Source: Candidatus Bacteroides intestinipullorum
Lineage (GTDB): Bacteria > Bacteroidota > Bacteroidia > Bacteroidales > Bacteroidaceae
Reading direction: 5' to 3'
Assembly: GCA_018883785.1 (NCBI GenBank)
Contig: JAHLFO010000154.1
Span: 1 to 36,216, forward strand
Length of the DNA stretch: 36,216 nt
The translations under genes and the position numbers were made by a program. Numbering within the stretch: the first letter of the stretch is position 1; every line of letters begins with the position of its first letter. This document shows, one piece after another, positions 16,982 to 25,296 of this stretch. The notes beneath the pieces are model-generated. The model did not search any database. It was not told the DNA's origin and saw only the letters and a program-made list of their open reading frames with translations.

Positions 16982-17013
16982 CAAAGCTAAAATTTTATAT
17001 CGAATTTCCCAAA
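16982..17013 (-). promoter_or_regulatory. Bacteroides-type promoter for the nuclease-like gene
   Basis: On the minus strand a TTTG -33 box (17013-17010) is followed after 20 bp by TAGCTTTG (16989-16982), an exact TAnnTTTG. Transcription would begin near 16975, about 50 bp before the ATG at 16924. This fixes the start choice for that gene. Confidence 0.7.
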
Positions 17014-17064
17014 CCCGGTTAGAACAAATCTCGGCAGGTCGTTCTCTTTGGGGCAACTAAACAT

Positions 17065-17160
17065 CCTCTTTGCCCGCCTGAAGTCCCTCTTTGGCCGCGT
17101 AAAGTGCCTCTTTGGCAAGGACAAGGTTCTGCGGAAAGGACGGCAAAGTTCTGCGGAAGG
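17065..17160. repeat. Tandem 21/22-bp repeat array (locus C)
   Basis: CCTCTTTG recurs at 17065, 17086 and 17107 (period 21). It is followed by two copies of GTTCTGCGGAA at 17126 and 17148 (period 22), with AAAGGACGGCA between them. The second half holds the short dyad TTC-TGCG-GAA. CTTTGCC near 17069 is the reverse complement of GGCAAAG near 17142, so the two halves may be opposite-strand variants. The array lies between the divergent nuclease-like gene and groES, about 190 bp upstream of groES. Confidence 0.7.
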
Positions 17161-17234
17161 GAGAGGGAGGGTATGCGTCAGGTATATCTGCCTTTTTGTC
17201 ACATGCAGTCTGCCAAAGGGGCGGTTCACAGGTT

Positions 17235-17250
17235 TGGCACGGTTTTCGTA
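17235..17250 (+). promoter_or_regulatory. Possible sigma-54-like promoter upstream of groES
   Basis: The sequence TGGCACGGTTTTCGTA resembles the sigma-54 consensus TGGCACG-N4-TTGCW: the -24 element is perfect, while the -12 element (TCGTA) matches 3 of 5 and has GT instead of GC. It lies about 100 bp upstream of the groES ATG. No TAnnTTTG box and no CIRCE inverted repeat (TTAGCACTC-N9-GAGTGCTAA) was found in the gap. Treat as a candidate only. Confidence 0.3.
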
Positions 17251-17347
17251 GTGAGTTCAGCGCTTGCGCTTGAGCAGGCAGGATATGAATCGGATGCGTA
17301 TTCATAGGCAAACAATGAAATGTATAACATATAAAAATTAGAAGATT

Positions 17348-17620
17348 ATGAACATTAAACCATTGGCAGACAGAGTGCTGATACTCCCTGCACCTGCAGA
17401 AGAAAAGACAATCGGCGGAATCATCATCCCGGATACCGCTAAGGAAAAACCTTTGAAGGGTGAAATCGTAGCTGTCGGTAACGGCACGAAGGATGAAGAG
17501 ATGGTATTGAAGGTCGGCGACCAAGTGCTGTATGGCAAGTATGCCGGTACGGAACTGGAGCTGGACGGCACGAAGTACCTCATCATGCGTCAGAGCGACG
17601 TAGTTGCCGTTTTGGGATAA
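17348..17620 (+). CDS. groS: Co-chaperonin GroES
   Basis: A 90-aa protein, the usual GroES length, that forms the heptameric lid of the GroEL folding chamber. The sequence opens [20 protein letters not shown], has the mobile-loop region [16 protein letters not shown] with the hydrophobic Gly-Ile-Ile-Ile that contacts GroEL, and ends SDVVAVLG. Start ATG at 17348. It is followed by groEL after 42 bp, so the pair is an operon. Confidence 0.98.
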   Translation: MNIKPLADRVLILPAPAEEKTIGGIIIPDTAKEKPLKGEIVAVGNGTKDEEMVLKVGDQVLYGKYAGTELELDGTKYLIMRQSDVVAVLG

Positions 17621-17656
17621 TCAATCATTTAACAATCGAACTTAACTAAAAACTGA

Positions 17657-19297
<1,641 letters not shown>

Positions 19298-19329
19298 TAA
19301 CAGATTTCCCTTGATTCCAACATAAGAAG

Positions 19330-19365
19330 AACCGCGGTACTTGTAAGAGGTGCTGCGGTTTTTTT
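19330..19365 (+). terminator. Rho-independent terminator of groESL
   Basis: An 11-bp stem (19330-19340 with 19350-19360, two G-T pairs) closes a 9-base loop and runs directly into seven T residues. It separates groEL from the next gene and rules out the in-frame start at 19350 for that gene. Confidence 0.85.
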
Positions 19366-19391
19366 GTAGCTTATCATTTAACGACATAGTA

Positions 19392-20417
19392 ATGAGAAGT
19401 TTTGCATCTGACAATAATTCGGGCGTGCATCCCTTGGTGATGGAGGCCTTGGCGAAAGCAAACAGGGATCATGCCGTAGGCTATGGCGATGACCCCTGGA
19501 CAAAGGAGGCTGTGCAGAAAATCCGGGAGGCTTTTACGCCGGATTGCGAACCCTTGTTCGTATTCAATGGTACGGGAAGCAATGTGGTGGCTTTGCAACT
19601 GTGTACATCGCCTTATAATTCAATTTTGTGTGCAGAGACCGCCCACATCTACGTGGACGAGTGTGGGGCGCCTGCCAGGCTGACAGGATGTCAGATTCGC
19701 CCGATTATGACACCGGATGGTAAGCTGACGCCTGAGCTGCTCCGTCCGTATCTCTGCAATTTTGGTGAGCAGCACCATTCCCAGCCCGGTGCAGTGTATA
19801 TCTCCGAATGTACGGAGTTGGGCACGATATACCGGCCGGAGGAGATCCGGGCTTTGGCCGATACAATCCATCCCTACGGTATGTACCTGCACATGGATGG
19901 GGCGCGGCTGGCCAATGCCTGTGCGGCATTGGGCAAATCCTTCCGGGAGTTAACGGTGGATTGCGGCGTGGATGTGCTGAGCTTTGGCGGCACGAAGAAC
20001 GGGCTGATGATAGGGGAGAGCGTGGTGATATTCAATCCGGCGTTGAAGGCAAAGGCGCCATTTGTGCGTAAGCAGTCGGCACAGCTGGCATCCAAGTTGC
20101 GCTATCTCTCTTGCCAGTTCACGGCTTACCTGACGGACGACCTTTGGTTGAAAAATGCGTTACATGCCAACCGGATGGCGCGGAAGTTGTATGAAGGATT
20201 GAAAGACTTGCCGGGCATACGCTTCACGCAGGCTTTGGAGAGCAACCAACTTTTCCTCGTGATGCCTCGGCCTGCCATCGACCAGTTGCTGAAGGACTAT
20301 TTCTTTTATTTTTGGAATGAGGCAACCAACGAAGTCAGGTTCGTGACTTCATTCGATACGACCGAAGAGGACATTGGGGATTTTCTGGATGCCGTGCGGA
20401 AATGTCTGAGTGTTTAA
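19392..20417 (+). CDS. ltaE: Low-specificity L-threonine aldolase
   Basis: A 341-aa PLP enzyme of the aspartate-aminotransferase fold that cleaves L-threonine or allo-threonine to glycine and acetaldehyde. Seen: MRSFASDNNSGVHPLVMEAL at the N-terminus, the FNGTGSNVVAL phosphate-binding region near residue 58, HIYVDECGAP near 85, Asp169 (HMDGARLANA) that pairs with the PLP pyridine nitrogen, and Lys202 (SFGGTKNGLM), the Schiff-base lysine. The start ATG at 19392 is preferred; the upstream in-frame ATG lies in the groEL terminator hairpin. A related beta-eliminating lyase activity cannot be excluded. Confidence 0.92.
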   Translation: MRSFASDNNSGVHPLVMEALAKANRDHAVGYGDDPWTKEAVQKIREAFTPDCEPLFVFNGTGSNVVALQLCTSPYNSILCAETAHIYVDECGAPARLTGCQIRPIMTPDGKLTPELLRPYLCNFGEQHHSQPGAVYISECTELGTIYRPEEIRALADTIHPYGMYLHMDGARLANACAALGKSFRELTVDCGVDVLSFGGTKNGLMIGESVVIFNPALKAKAPFVRKQSAQLASKLRYLSCQFTAYLTDDLWLKNALHANRMARKLYEGLKDLPGIRFTQALESNQLFLVMPRPAIDQLLKDYFFYFWNEATNEVRFVTSFDTTEEDIGDFLDAVRKCLSV

Positions 20418-20490
20418 TTAAATTAACTGTTCTAAAGGGGAATTGGCGTGCAATTTGCGTGCCTTTTTCCGTAAATTGAAGGGAGGTATT

Positions 20491-21453
20491 ATGGCTTTTA
20501 TAGATTATTACAAGGTACTTGGTGTAGACAAGTCGGCATCCCAGGATGATATCAAGAAGGCGTTCCGCAAGTTGGCGCGCAAATATCATCCGGACTTGAA
20601 TCCGAACGATCCCACGGCCAAGGAGAAATTTCAGGCTGTCAACGAGGCCAACGAGGTGTTGAGTGATCCGGAGAAGCGCAAGAAGTATGATGAGTATGGT
20701 GAGCATTGGAAGCATGCCGATGAGTTTGAGGCGCAGAAAAGGGCGCAACAAGCGGGCGGTTTTGGTGGCTTCGGCGGTTTTGGCACGGGGCAAGGCTTCC
20801 ATACAGATGGAAACGGTACCTATTGGTACTCTTCGGACGGGCAAGAGTTCACCGGCCATGGAGCCGACGGCTTTTCAGACTTCTTTGAGGAGTTGTTCGG
20901 CCATCGGACGGGTGGACGTGCAGGTGGCTCGAGTGGTGGCTTTCGTGGGCAAGACTATCAATCGGAATTGCACTTGTCGTTGCGCGACGCGGCGCAGACC
21001 CATAAGGAAGTGCTGAACATCAATGGCAAGCAGGTGCGTATCACCATTCCGGCAGGTGTGGCCGATGGCCAAGTCATCAAACTGAAAGGCTATGGTGCTG
21101 CGGGTATGAACGGCGGTCCGGCGGGTGACCTCTATATCACCTTCGTGATAGGAGACGACCCGGTATTCAAGCGGTTGGGTGACGACTTGTATGAGGAGGT
21201 CACTATCGACTTGTACACCGCTCTGCTGGGCGGCGAGCAGTTGGTCAATACGTTGGACGGCCAAGTGAAGCTGAAGGTAAAGCCCGGCACCCAACCGGAA
21301 AGCAAGGTGCGCCTGAAAGGCAAGGGCTTCCCGGTGTACAAACAAGAAGGGCAGTCGGGCGACTTGATAGTCACCTATCATGTACATTTGCCCGAAAATC
21401 TGACCGAGCGTCAGCGTGATTTGTTGCAGCAAATGAGGAACTTGAACGGATAA
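20491..21453 (+). CDS. cbpA: DnaJ-family co-chaperone, CbpA type
   Basis: A 320-aa class II J protein that stimulates the ATPase of DnaK. Residues 1-70 are the J domain with the essential His33-Pro34-Asp35 (KYHPDLNPN). Residues about 85-145 are a Gly/Phe-rich linker ([15 protein letters not shown]). There is no CxxCxGxG zinc finger, which distinguishes it from DnaJ itself. Residues about 150-320 are the two C-terminal beta-barrel substrate-binding domains ([29 protein letters not shown] loop). The start ATG at 20491 is preceded by GGGAGG. An upstream in-frame ATG (20443) is less likely. Followed by cbpM. Confidence 0.95.
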   Translation: MAFIDYYKVLGVDKSASQDDIKKAFRKLARKYHPDLNPNDPTAKEKFQAVNEANEVLSDPEKRKKYDEYGEHWKHADEFEAQKRAQQAGGFGGFGGFGTGQGFHTDGNGTYWYSSDGQEFTGHGADGFSDFFEELFGHRTGGRAGGSSGGFRGQDYQSELHLSLRDAAQTHKEVLNINGKQVRITIPAGVADGQVIKLKGYGAAGMNGGPAGDLYITFVIGDDPVFKRLGDDLYEEVTIDLYTALLGGEQLVNTLDGQVKLKVKPGTQPESKVRLKGKGFPVYKQEGQSGDLIVTYHVHLPENLTERQRDLLQQMRNLNG

Positions 21454-21466
21454 GGAGGAGGATATC

Positions 21467-21763
21467 ATGCAGAACGAACTGATCATAGTAACAGATTATT
21501 GTGACAAGTGTCACATAGATCCTTCATTCATTGACATATTGGAGGATTGGGATTTGATAGCCACGCAGATGGAGGATGGGCGGCGATGCCTGTCTTTCGC
21601 CCAATTGCCGGATGTGGAAAGGTATAGCCGCATGTATTACGACTTGGACATCAATATGGAAGGCATTGATGCCATCCATCACTTGTTGCAACGGATGGAC
21701 GAGATGCAGCAGGAGATTGACCGCTTGCGCAGCAAGCTTCGGTTTTTGGGTGATGATTTTTAA
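21467..21763 (+). CDS. cbpM: Chaperone modulator CbpM
   Basis: A 98-aa protein that, in E. coli, binds the J domain of CbpA and inhibits it. Sequence features fit: an N-terminal CHIDPSFIDILEDWDLI segment, RCLSFAQLPDVERYSRMYYD with a MerR-like helix-turn-helix, and a C-terminal coiled coil (HHLLQRMDEMQQEIDRLRSK). It starts 13 bp after the cbpA stop behind an AGGAGG ribosome-binding site. The pairing with cbpA confirms the assignment of both genes. Confidence 0.92.
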   Translation: MQNELIIVTDYCDKCHIDPSFIDILEDWDLIATQMEDGRRCLSFAQLPDVERYSRMYYDLDINMEGIDAIHHLLQRMDEMQQEIDRLRSKLRFLGDDF

Positions 21764-21799
21764 CTTCTCCTGTTTTACAGGAGTGGATATGGCTTGGAT

Positions 21800-21840
21800 A
21801 AGAAAAGGCTGTGCTCAGATTTGGGGCACAGCCTTTTCTT
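21800..21840. terminator. Bidirectional terminator between cbpM and the DUF418 gene
   Basis: A perfect 15-bp stem, AAGAAAAGGCTGTGC (21800-21814) with its complement at 21826-21840, has A-rich and T-rich flanks. It can serve the converging genes on either strand. A second perfect 7-bp hairpin (CTCCTGT, loop TTT, ACAGGAG) sits at 21767-21783 just after the cbpM stop. Confidence 0.85.
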
Positions 21841-21903
21841 GTTTATTTATGCCCAATGATAGCTTATGTGGTCACCCCTTAGCCATGGCATTAGGAATGA
21901 TGG

Positions 21904-23079
21904 TTATTTGTCGGTTCCTATCCAAGTCCATTTGTGCCAGATATGTTCCAATGGTCCTTGCTTGTGTCTGCCCAACCACCATTTGCAGAACCACACTTGT
22001 AGGAGGAAAGTACATATACCGATAAGCAGGCTGACTGTATATCCGCAATAGGGGGCAAGGTATAAACCGATTGGGAAATAGATCATGGCTCCTATGACCG
22101 ATTGGGTGATGTAGTTTGTCAGGCTCATTTTCCCATAGAAACGTAAGCCGTTGACCATTGTACGGAACCTCTTATTTTGGTAAAGCAAAAGGAAAGAGGA
22201 AACCAAAACCAATGTAAAAGCCAATTTCTGCCACATGTCAAACGCTGTTCCCACAGTCTGTTGTATGATGGCATCGTTTTGCATGACGAGTTCTCTCAGC
22301 GTATACAGCGGGGCAAAAGAGATTGCAGAGGCAATCAGGATTTTTACCCATAGGCGTAAATGCCTTTCAGAGGCAATAAACCATTGTTTCCTGCCGATAT
22401 AGAAACCCAGCAGGAACAGTCCGGCGGTTTGGAAGAAGCGTCCGGCGTTTACAGCCCACAGCAGGCTGGCTTTCTGCCCCAAGGTGACATTGCCCCAAAT
22501 GAATGCTCCGAAATCTCCGGCTTTGGTATATTCTGCCACTTCTGCATACATCTCGCCTACTTTCAAATCAGGCAATTGGTGTGCCGGGTTTATAAGGTTG
22601 GCAAGGTAATGATACCATTCCACGGGCTGCAACAGGAAGATGACGGCTGTGATAAATATGGCTTTGTCGCTCCAATTGCGGGTAAGAAACAGCACGAGGC
22701 CCACCACCACAAACAACAGTAATACGTCTCCTGCCGGGAAAAACGCTGCATTCAGCGTGGCAAAACCTGCCAGCAATACCAGACGCCATAGGAAACGGTA
22801 TCCGAAATCCTTGCCTTGGGCCTTTTGGTTATTGCTTTGGATATAAAAGGTAAAGCCGAACAATAGGGCAAAAATGGCGTATGCCTTTCCGGCAAACAAG
22901 GTGAATATGCTGTTAAACACGCCTTGGTCCAAAGCGTTCAGCCATCCAGGTGAATCGGTCGGATAGACGGGAAAGATGAAATGTTCTAGGTTGTGAACCA
23001 GGATAATAGCCATTACGGCAAATCCACGGAGGGCATCTACGACCTCTATTCGAGGACTTCTTTTAAGCAGTTGTTCCAT
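21904..23079 (-). CDS. DUF418 family membrane protein
   Basis: A 391-aa polytopic membrane protein with about ten hydrophobic segments. The N-terminus RIEVVDALRGFAVMAIILVH is the heparan-alpha-glucosaminide acyltransferase-like/YeiB start, and the C-terminal half (KMSLTNYITQSVIGAMIYFP; KWWLGRHKQGPLEHIW) is the DUF418 signature. The family is thought to transport or acylate an unknown substrate; function is unassigned. Single-gene unit: its 5' side is divergent from the 23500 gene and its 3' end converges on cbpM. Start ATG at 23079. Confidence 0.9.
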   Translation of the reverse strand: MEQLLKRSPRIEVVDALRGFAVMAIILVHNLEHFIFPVYPTDSPGWLNALDQGVFNSIFTLFAGKAYAIFALLFGFTFYIQSNNQKAQGKDFGYRFLWRLVLLAGFATLNAAFFPAGDVLLLFVVVGLVLFLTRNWSDKAIFITAVIFLLQPVEWYHYLANLINPAHQLPDLKVGEMYAEVAEYTKAGDFGAFIWGNVTLGQKASLLWAVNAGRFFQTAGLFLLGFYIGRKQWFIASERHLRLWVKILIASAISFAPLYTLRELVMQNDAIIQQTVGTAFDMWQKLAFTLVLVSSFLLLYQNKRFRTMVNGLRFYGKMSLTNYITQSVIGAMIYFPIGLYLAPYCGYTVSLLIGICTFLLQVWFCKWWLGRHKQGPLEHIWHKWTWIGTDK

Positions 23080-23124
23080 TGTTCATTAAGTATTGTCGTG
23101 TGAAGAGTTGCCTCAATTCGGTCA

Positions 23125-23132
23125 CAAAAGTA
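23125..23132 (-). promoter_or_regulatory. Candidate -7 box for the DUF418 gene
   Basis: The minus strand reads TACTTTTG, matching TAnnTTTG, about 45 bp upstream of the ATG at 23079. No TTTG occurs at the usual -33 spacing. Confidence 0.4.
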
Positions 23133-23222
23133 GAGATTCTTTGCGACACCCCCTATCCTCTGCCGGTTATTTTTGTGCCGATGACGGGATTTAGGAACAT
23201 TTCACGCCCTCTGTTGTCCATT

Positions 23223-23288
23223 TTGGTTCCAGTATACCTGGAGCTTGGTTCCGTTGTGCTTGGAACTTGGTTCCATTATGCCTGTGGT
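23223..23288. repeat. Tandem 22-bp repeat array (locus D)
   Basis: TTGGTTCC recurs at 23223, 23245 and 23267, exactly 22 bp apart. Each copy is followed by a diverged 14-bp remainder that ends in GGAGC, GGAAC and a weaker match. GGAAC and the next GGTTCC form a dyad. The array lies in the 420-bp gap between the divergent DUF418 gene and the 23500 gene; outside it and the two -7 candidates I see nothing else in that gap. Confidence 0.8.
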
Positions 23289-23407
23289 AGTGCCTGCTTT
23301 TTAGTTAAGTAGTTGTAGAATATGTAGTTGGGACAATCTGATTTATGTCGCTTGACAAAATGGGATAAGCAGTTCTTTGTCTTTTTCCCCAGATTTTTTT
23401 ATTTGAT

Positions 23408-23415
23408 TACTTTTG
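23408..23415 (+). promoter_or_regulatory. Candidate -7 box for the 23500 gene
   Basis: TACTTTTG matches TAnnTTTG about 90 bp upstream of the ATG at 23500 and about 50 bp upstream of an alternative ATG at 23462. The closest TTTG upstream is 28 bp away, longer than usual. Confidence 0.4.
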
Positions 23416-23499
23416 CAGAGTAGTTTTTTACCTCAAATAAATTCATTTTAATTCGTAGCTTATGTCGAAACGATTTTATATACAGATTGGTGGAAAAAC

Positions 23500-24198
23500 A
23501 TGGTGATTGCCATTGTCGGCACCGTGGTGGGCATTGTACTGACCTTTGGTACTACTTTTTATATAGAGAAAAAAGATAAGGAGAAAATGGTTCGAAAAAC
23601 GGTCGTCATCACCTTGCATAATCTGGATGCAAAAATTAATAATCTGAACAGTTCTTTGGAGTGGATGAAGCATGCGGACTCTCTTTTTCAGGCAGTAGCT
23701 CGCCGGATACCGGATCATTTGAGCGAGGTGGCTGAAGATACATTGCTGGCCGCTTATGATGCGTTCACGTATAGGAATGTCAGTGTGAGTGAGAGCATTG
23801 CCGAGAACGTATTTTCCAACAGCATTGAGATTTGGGAATATGTGGACGATGAACATATTATCGGTCGCATCAGTAACTGCTATTCATTTTGCGGCTTTTG
23901 CACAGAAACGCTGGATAAGATGCAGCAGGAAAGGGCTGCTGTCTATGAGGATTATCTGAAGCAAATCAAAGTTATCCGTCGTACTCCTGAAGCTGTGCGC
24001 CAATTTTTCCAACGGCCTGAGGTGGGATATCAGATGGCTTTGCACGTTCTTTATACCCAAATGATAGACAGGACATTGAAGGTGGTGAACCAAATGCACA
24101 AACGCAATAAGATTGAATTGGGCATTTCGCAAGAGGAATTGGATGCGGCTGGCGATTTGTTGACAGATGAAGATTATAAAGAACTGACAGATTCCTGA
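23500..24198 (+). CDS. Membrane-anchored hypothetical protein, 232 aa
   Basis: Not a family I can name. Residues 1-21 (MVIAIVGTVVGIVLTFGTTF) form one transmembrane helix at the extreme N-terminus, followed by a charged, largely helical soluble part: a hydrophilic segment (IEKKDKEKMVRKTVV), an amphipathic helix with regular spacing (DAKINNLNSSLEWMKHAD) and several long helices to the end. The orientation of the soluble part cannot be told. The true start may be the ATG at 23462 in another frame: reading from it, an apparent 2-base TA insertion at 23477-23482 breaks a frame that would otherwise continue in. The lipoprotein gene follows 48 bp downstream. Confidence 0.7.
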   Translation: MVIAIVGTVVGIVLTFGTTFYIEKKDKEKMVRKTVVITLHNLDAKINNLNSSLEWMKHADSLFQAVARRIPDHLSEVAEDTLLAAYDAFTYRNVSVSESIAENVFSNSIEIWEYVDDEHIIGRISNCYSFCGFCTETLDKMQQERAAVYEDYLKQIKVIRRTPEAVRQFFQRPEVGYQMALHVLYTQMIDRTLKVVNQMHKRNKIELGISQEELDAAGDLLTDEDYKELTDS

Positions 24199-24246
24199 TT
24201 ATTGAACAAACTGTCATTTGATATATTAATAAAAAATTAAAACGAA

Positions 24247-24648
24247 ATGAAAATAGCATTTAATGGATGGCGTACGTGGTGCACAGTACGCTTGTTGGTG
24301 ACTTTGGCTTTGGTTGGGACAGTATTCACGGCTTGTTCCGATGATGAAGAGGCAAACGGTACATTTTCTTATCAAGCAGGTTTCGATATGGTTAGTAATC
24401 TTGACTTCTTGCAAACTGGCTCGATAGAGAATGCCTATTTTGAGGCTCTGAACGTGACGGATGGTTCTTTCACGCTGACAGGAAGCGAAGAAGAATGTGA
24501 TGCAGAAGTCTATCGGGCTTGTAAAAGTGTAGAAACAGAAGTGGAAGCCATGAATTTGAATGGCACTTTCACTTATGTTGTGAAAAATGTAACAACCAGT
24601 CAAGAGGTTTATTCTTATACTTATACTCCTCAGGCGGGGAATGAATAA
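24247..24648 (+). CDS. Small putative surface lipoprotein, 133 aa
   Basis: A 133-aa secreted lipoprotein. Residues 1-29 form a type II signal peptide: basic start, hydrophobic core LLVTLALVGTVF, then the lipobox ending in Cys30 (FTAC). The next residues, Ser-Asp-Asp-Glu-Glu, match the acidic lipoprotein export signal known in Bacteroidetes, predicting surface display. The mature part (about 104 aa) is rich in beta-forming residues with Thr/Tyr repeats near the end (TFTYVVKNV, YSYTYTPQ). No named domain recognised. It lies 48 bp after the preceding gene and may be co-transcribed. Confidence 0.75.
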   Translation: MKIAFNGWRTWCTVRLLVTLALVGTVFTACSDDEEANGTFSYQAGFDMVSNLDFLQTGSIENAYFEALNVTDGSFTLTGSEEECDAEVYRACKSVETEVEAMNLNGTFTYVVKNVTTSQEVYSYTYTPQAGNE

Positions 24649-24950
24649 AGAATGCGGATGTTTCAGAATGGAAAATGGGGAAAGCCAAGGGTAACCCAAC
24701 ACGCCATGCAGCGGCGTGGATCCATTGTGACATACGCAGTTGTTGCAATCCGATTCCTCTCACAGATTCTGCAACAATGCCAATATAAGTTTCTGCCAGT
24801 CTTCTCACCGTGGTCTTTGTCAGTTCGTCTGTAGTGTTGTTTATTCTGTTTGCGAGTATAGAGATTATTTGTTTCAATTCGTCCAGCTGTTTCCCTTCAA
24901 TTTTTAAAATGAATATCCGCCATCGTCCCATCAAGGTTCTCATGTTGTCG
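24649..24950. other. Stretch without a convincing gene
   Basis: Between the lipoprotein stop and the locus E repeats I see no supported gene. A 124-codon minus-strand frame (24943-24569) has a helix-like start (KQLDELKQIISILANRINNT), but its end overlaps the lipoprotein gene and its composition becomes irregular, so I do not call it. No RNA gene or terminator is evident. Confidence 0.4.
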
Positions 24951-25030
24951 CAGTACGGGTGAAACGCTGTTTCAGTACGGGTGAAACGCTGTTTCAGTAC
25001 GGGTGAAACATTGTTTCAGTACGGACGGAA
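24951..25030. repeat. Tandem 22-bp dyad repeat array (locus E)
   Basis: CAGTACGGGTGAAACGCTGT begins at 24951 and recurs at 24973 and, with two changes, at 24995; a truncated fourth copy starts at 25017. The period is exactly 22 bp. Each unit holds the hairpin GAAAC-GCT-GTTTC. Copies 1 and 2 are identical, which suggests recent duplication. The array lies in the gap between the lipoprotein and the acyl-CoA dehydrogenase genes; the rest of that gap up to 25220 holds nothing recognisable. Confidence 0.9.
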
Positions 25031-25225
25031 CATCCATGAATTGAGGCATAGGATCTTAGCGGATATTCATTTAAATGGTGCATCTTCATCTTGCGAGGAA
25101 ACCATCTTGCGAAGGCGTATCCCGAAATCAGACAGCATGAAGGCTTTGTGTTGTGGAAGTTGTTGTGACATGTTACTATATCCCGTTTTCAGAGAGGTGT
25201 CTTATGATGTGGGTAAATGCAAGAA

Positions 25226-25277
25226 AATATCCGCAAACTCCATTCTGTGATGCAGAATGATGGATGCGGATATTCTT
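25226..25277 (-). terminator. Terminator hairpin of the etf-acyl-CoA dehydrogenase operon
   Basis: Arms AATATCCGCA (25226-25235) and TGCGGATATT (25265-25274) are perfect, and an inner stem CATTCTG/CAGAATG (25241-25247 with 25253-25259) stacks on top. On the minus strand the lower arm is followed by TTTTCTT. It starts 22 bp beyond the dehydrogenase stop. Confidence 0.75.
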
Positions 25278-25296
25278 CTTTCTGTCTATGGGTAGA

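Noticed and set aside
15941..17056. A 371-aa version of the nuclease-like protein starting at TTG 17056
   Set aside because: The promoter at 16982-17013 falls inside the extension, and the ATG at 16924 is a better start.
11900..17056. Calling the whole stretch a defence island
   Set aside because: No known defence marker is present; the case rests on two nuclease-like folds and an IS relic, so it is kept as separate tentative findings.
19350..19391. A 14-codon longer start for the threonine aldolase
   Set aside because: That ATG lies within the groEL terminator hairpin, and the family begins at MRSFASDN-type sequence.
24569..24943. A 124-aa minus-strand gene
   Set aside because: It overlaps the lipoprotein gene, its C-terminal part is irregular, and no promoter or ribosome-binding site supports it.
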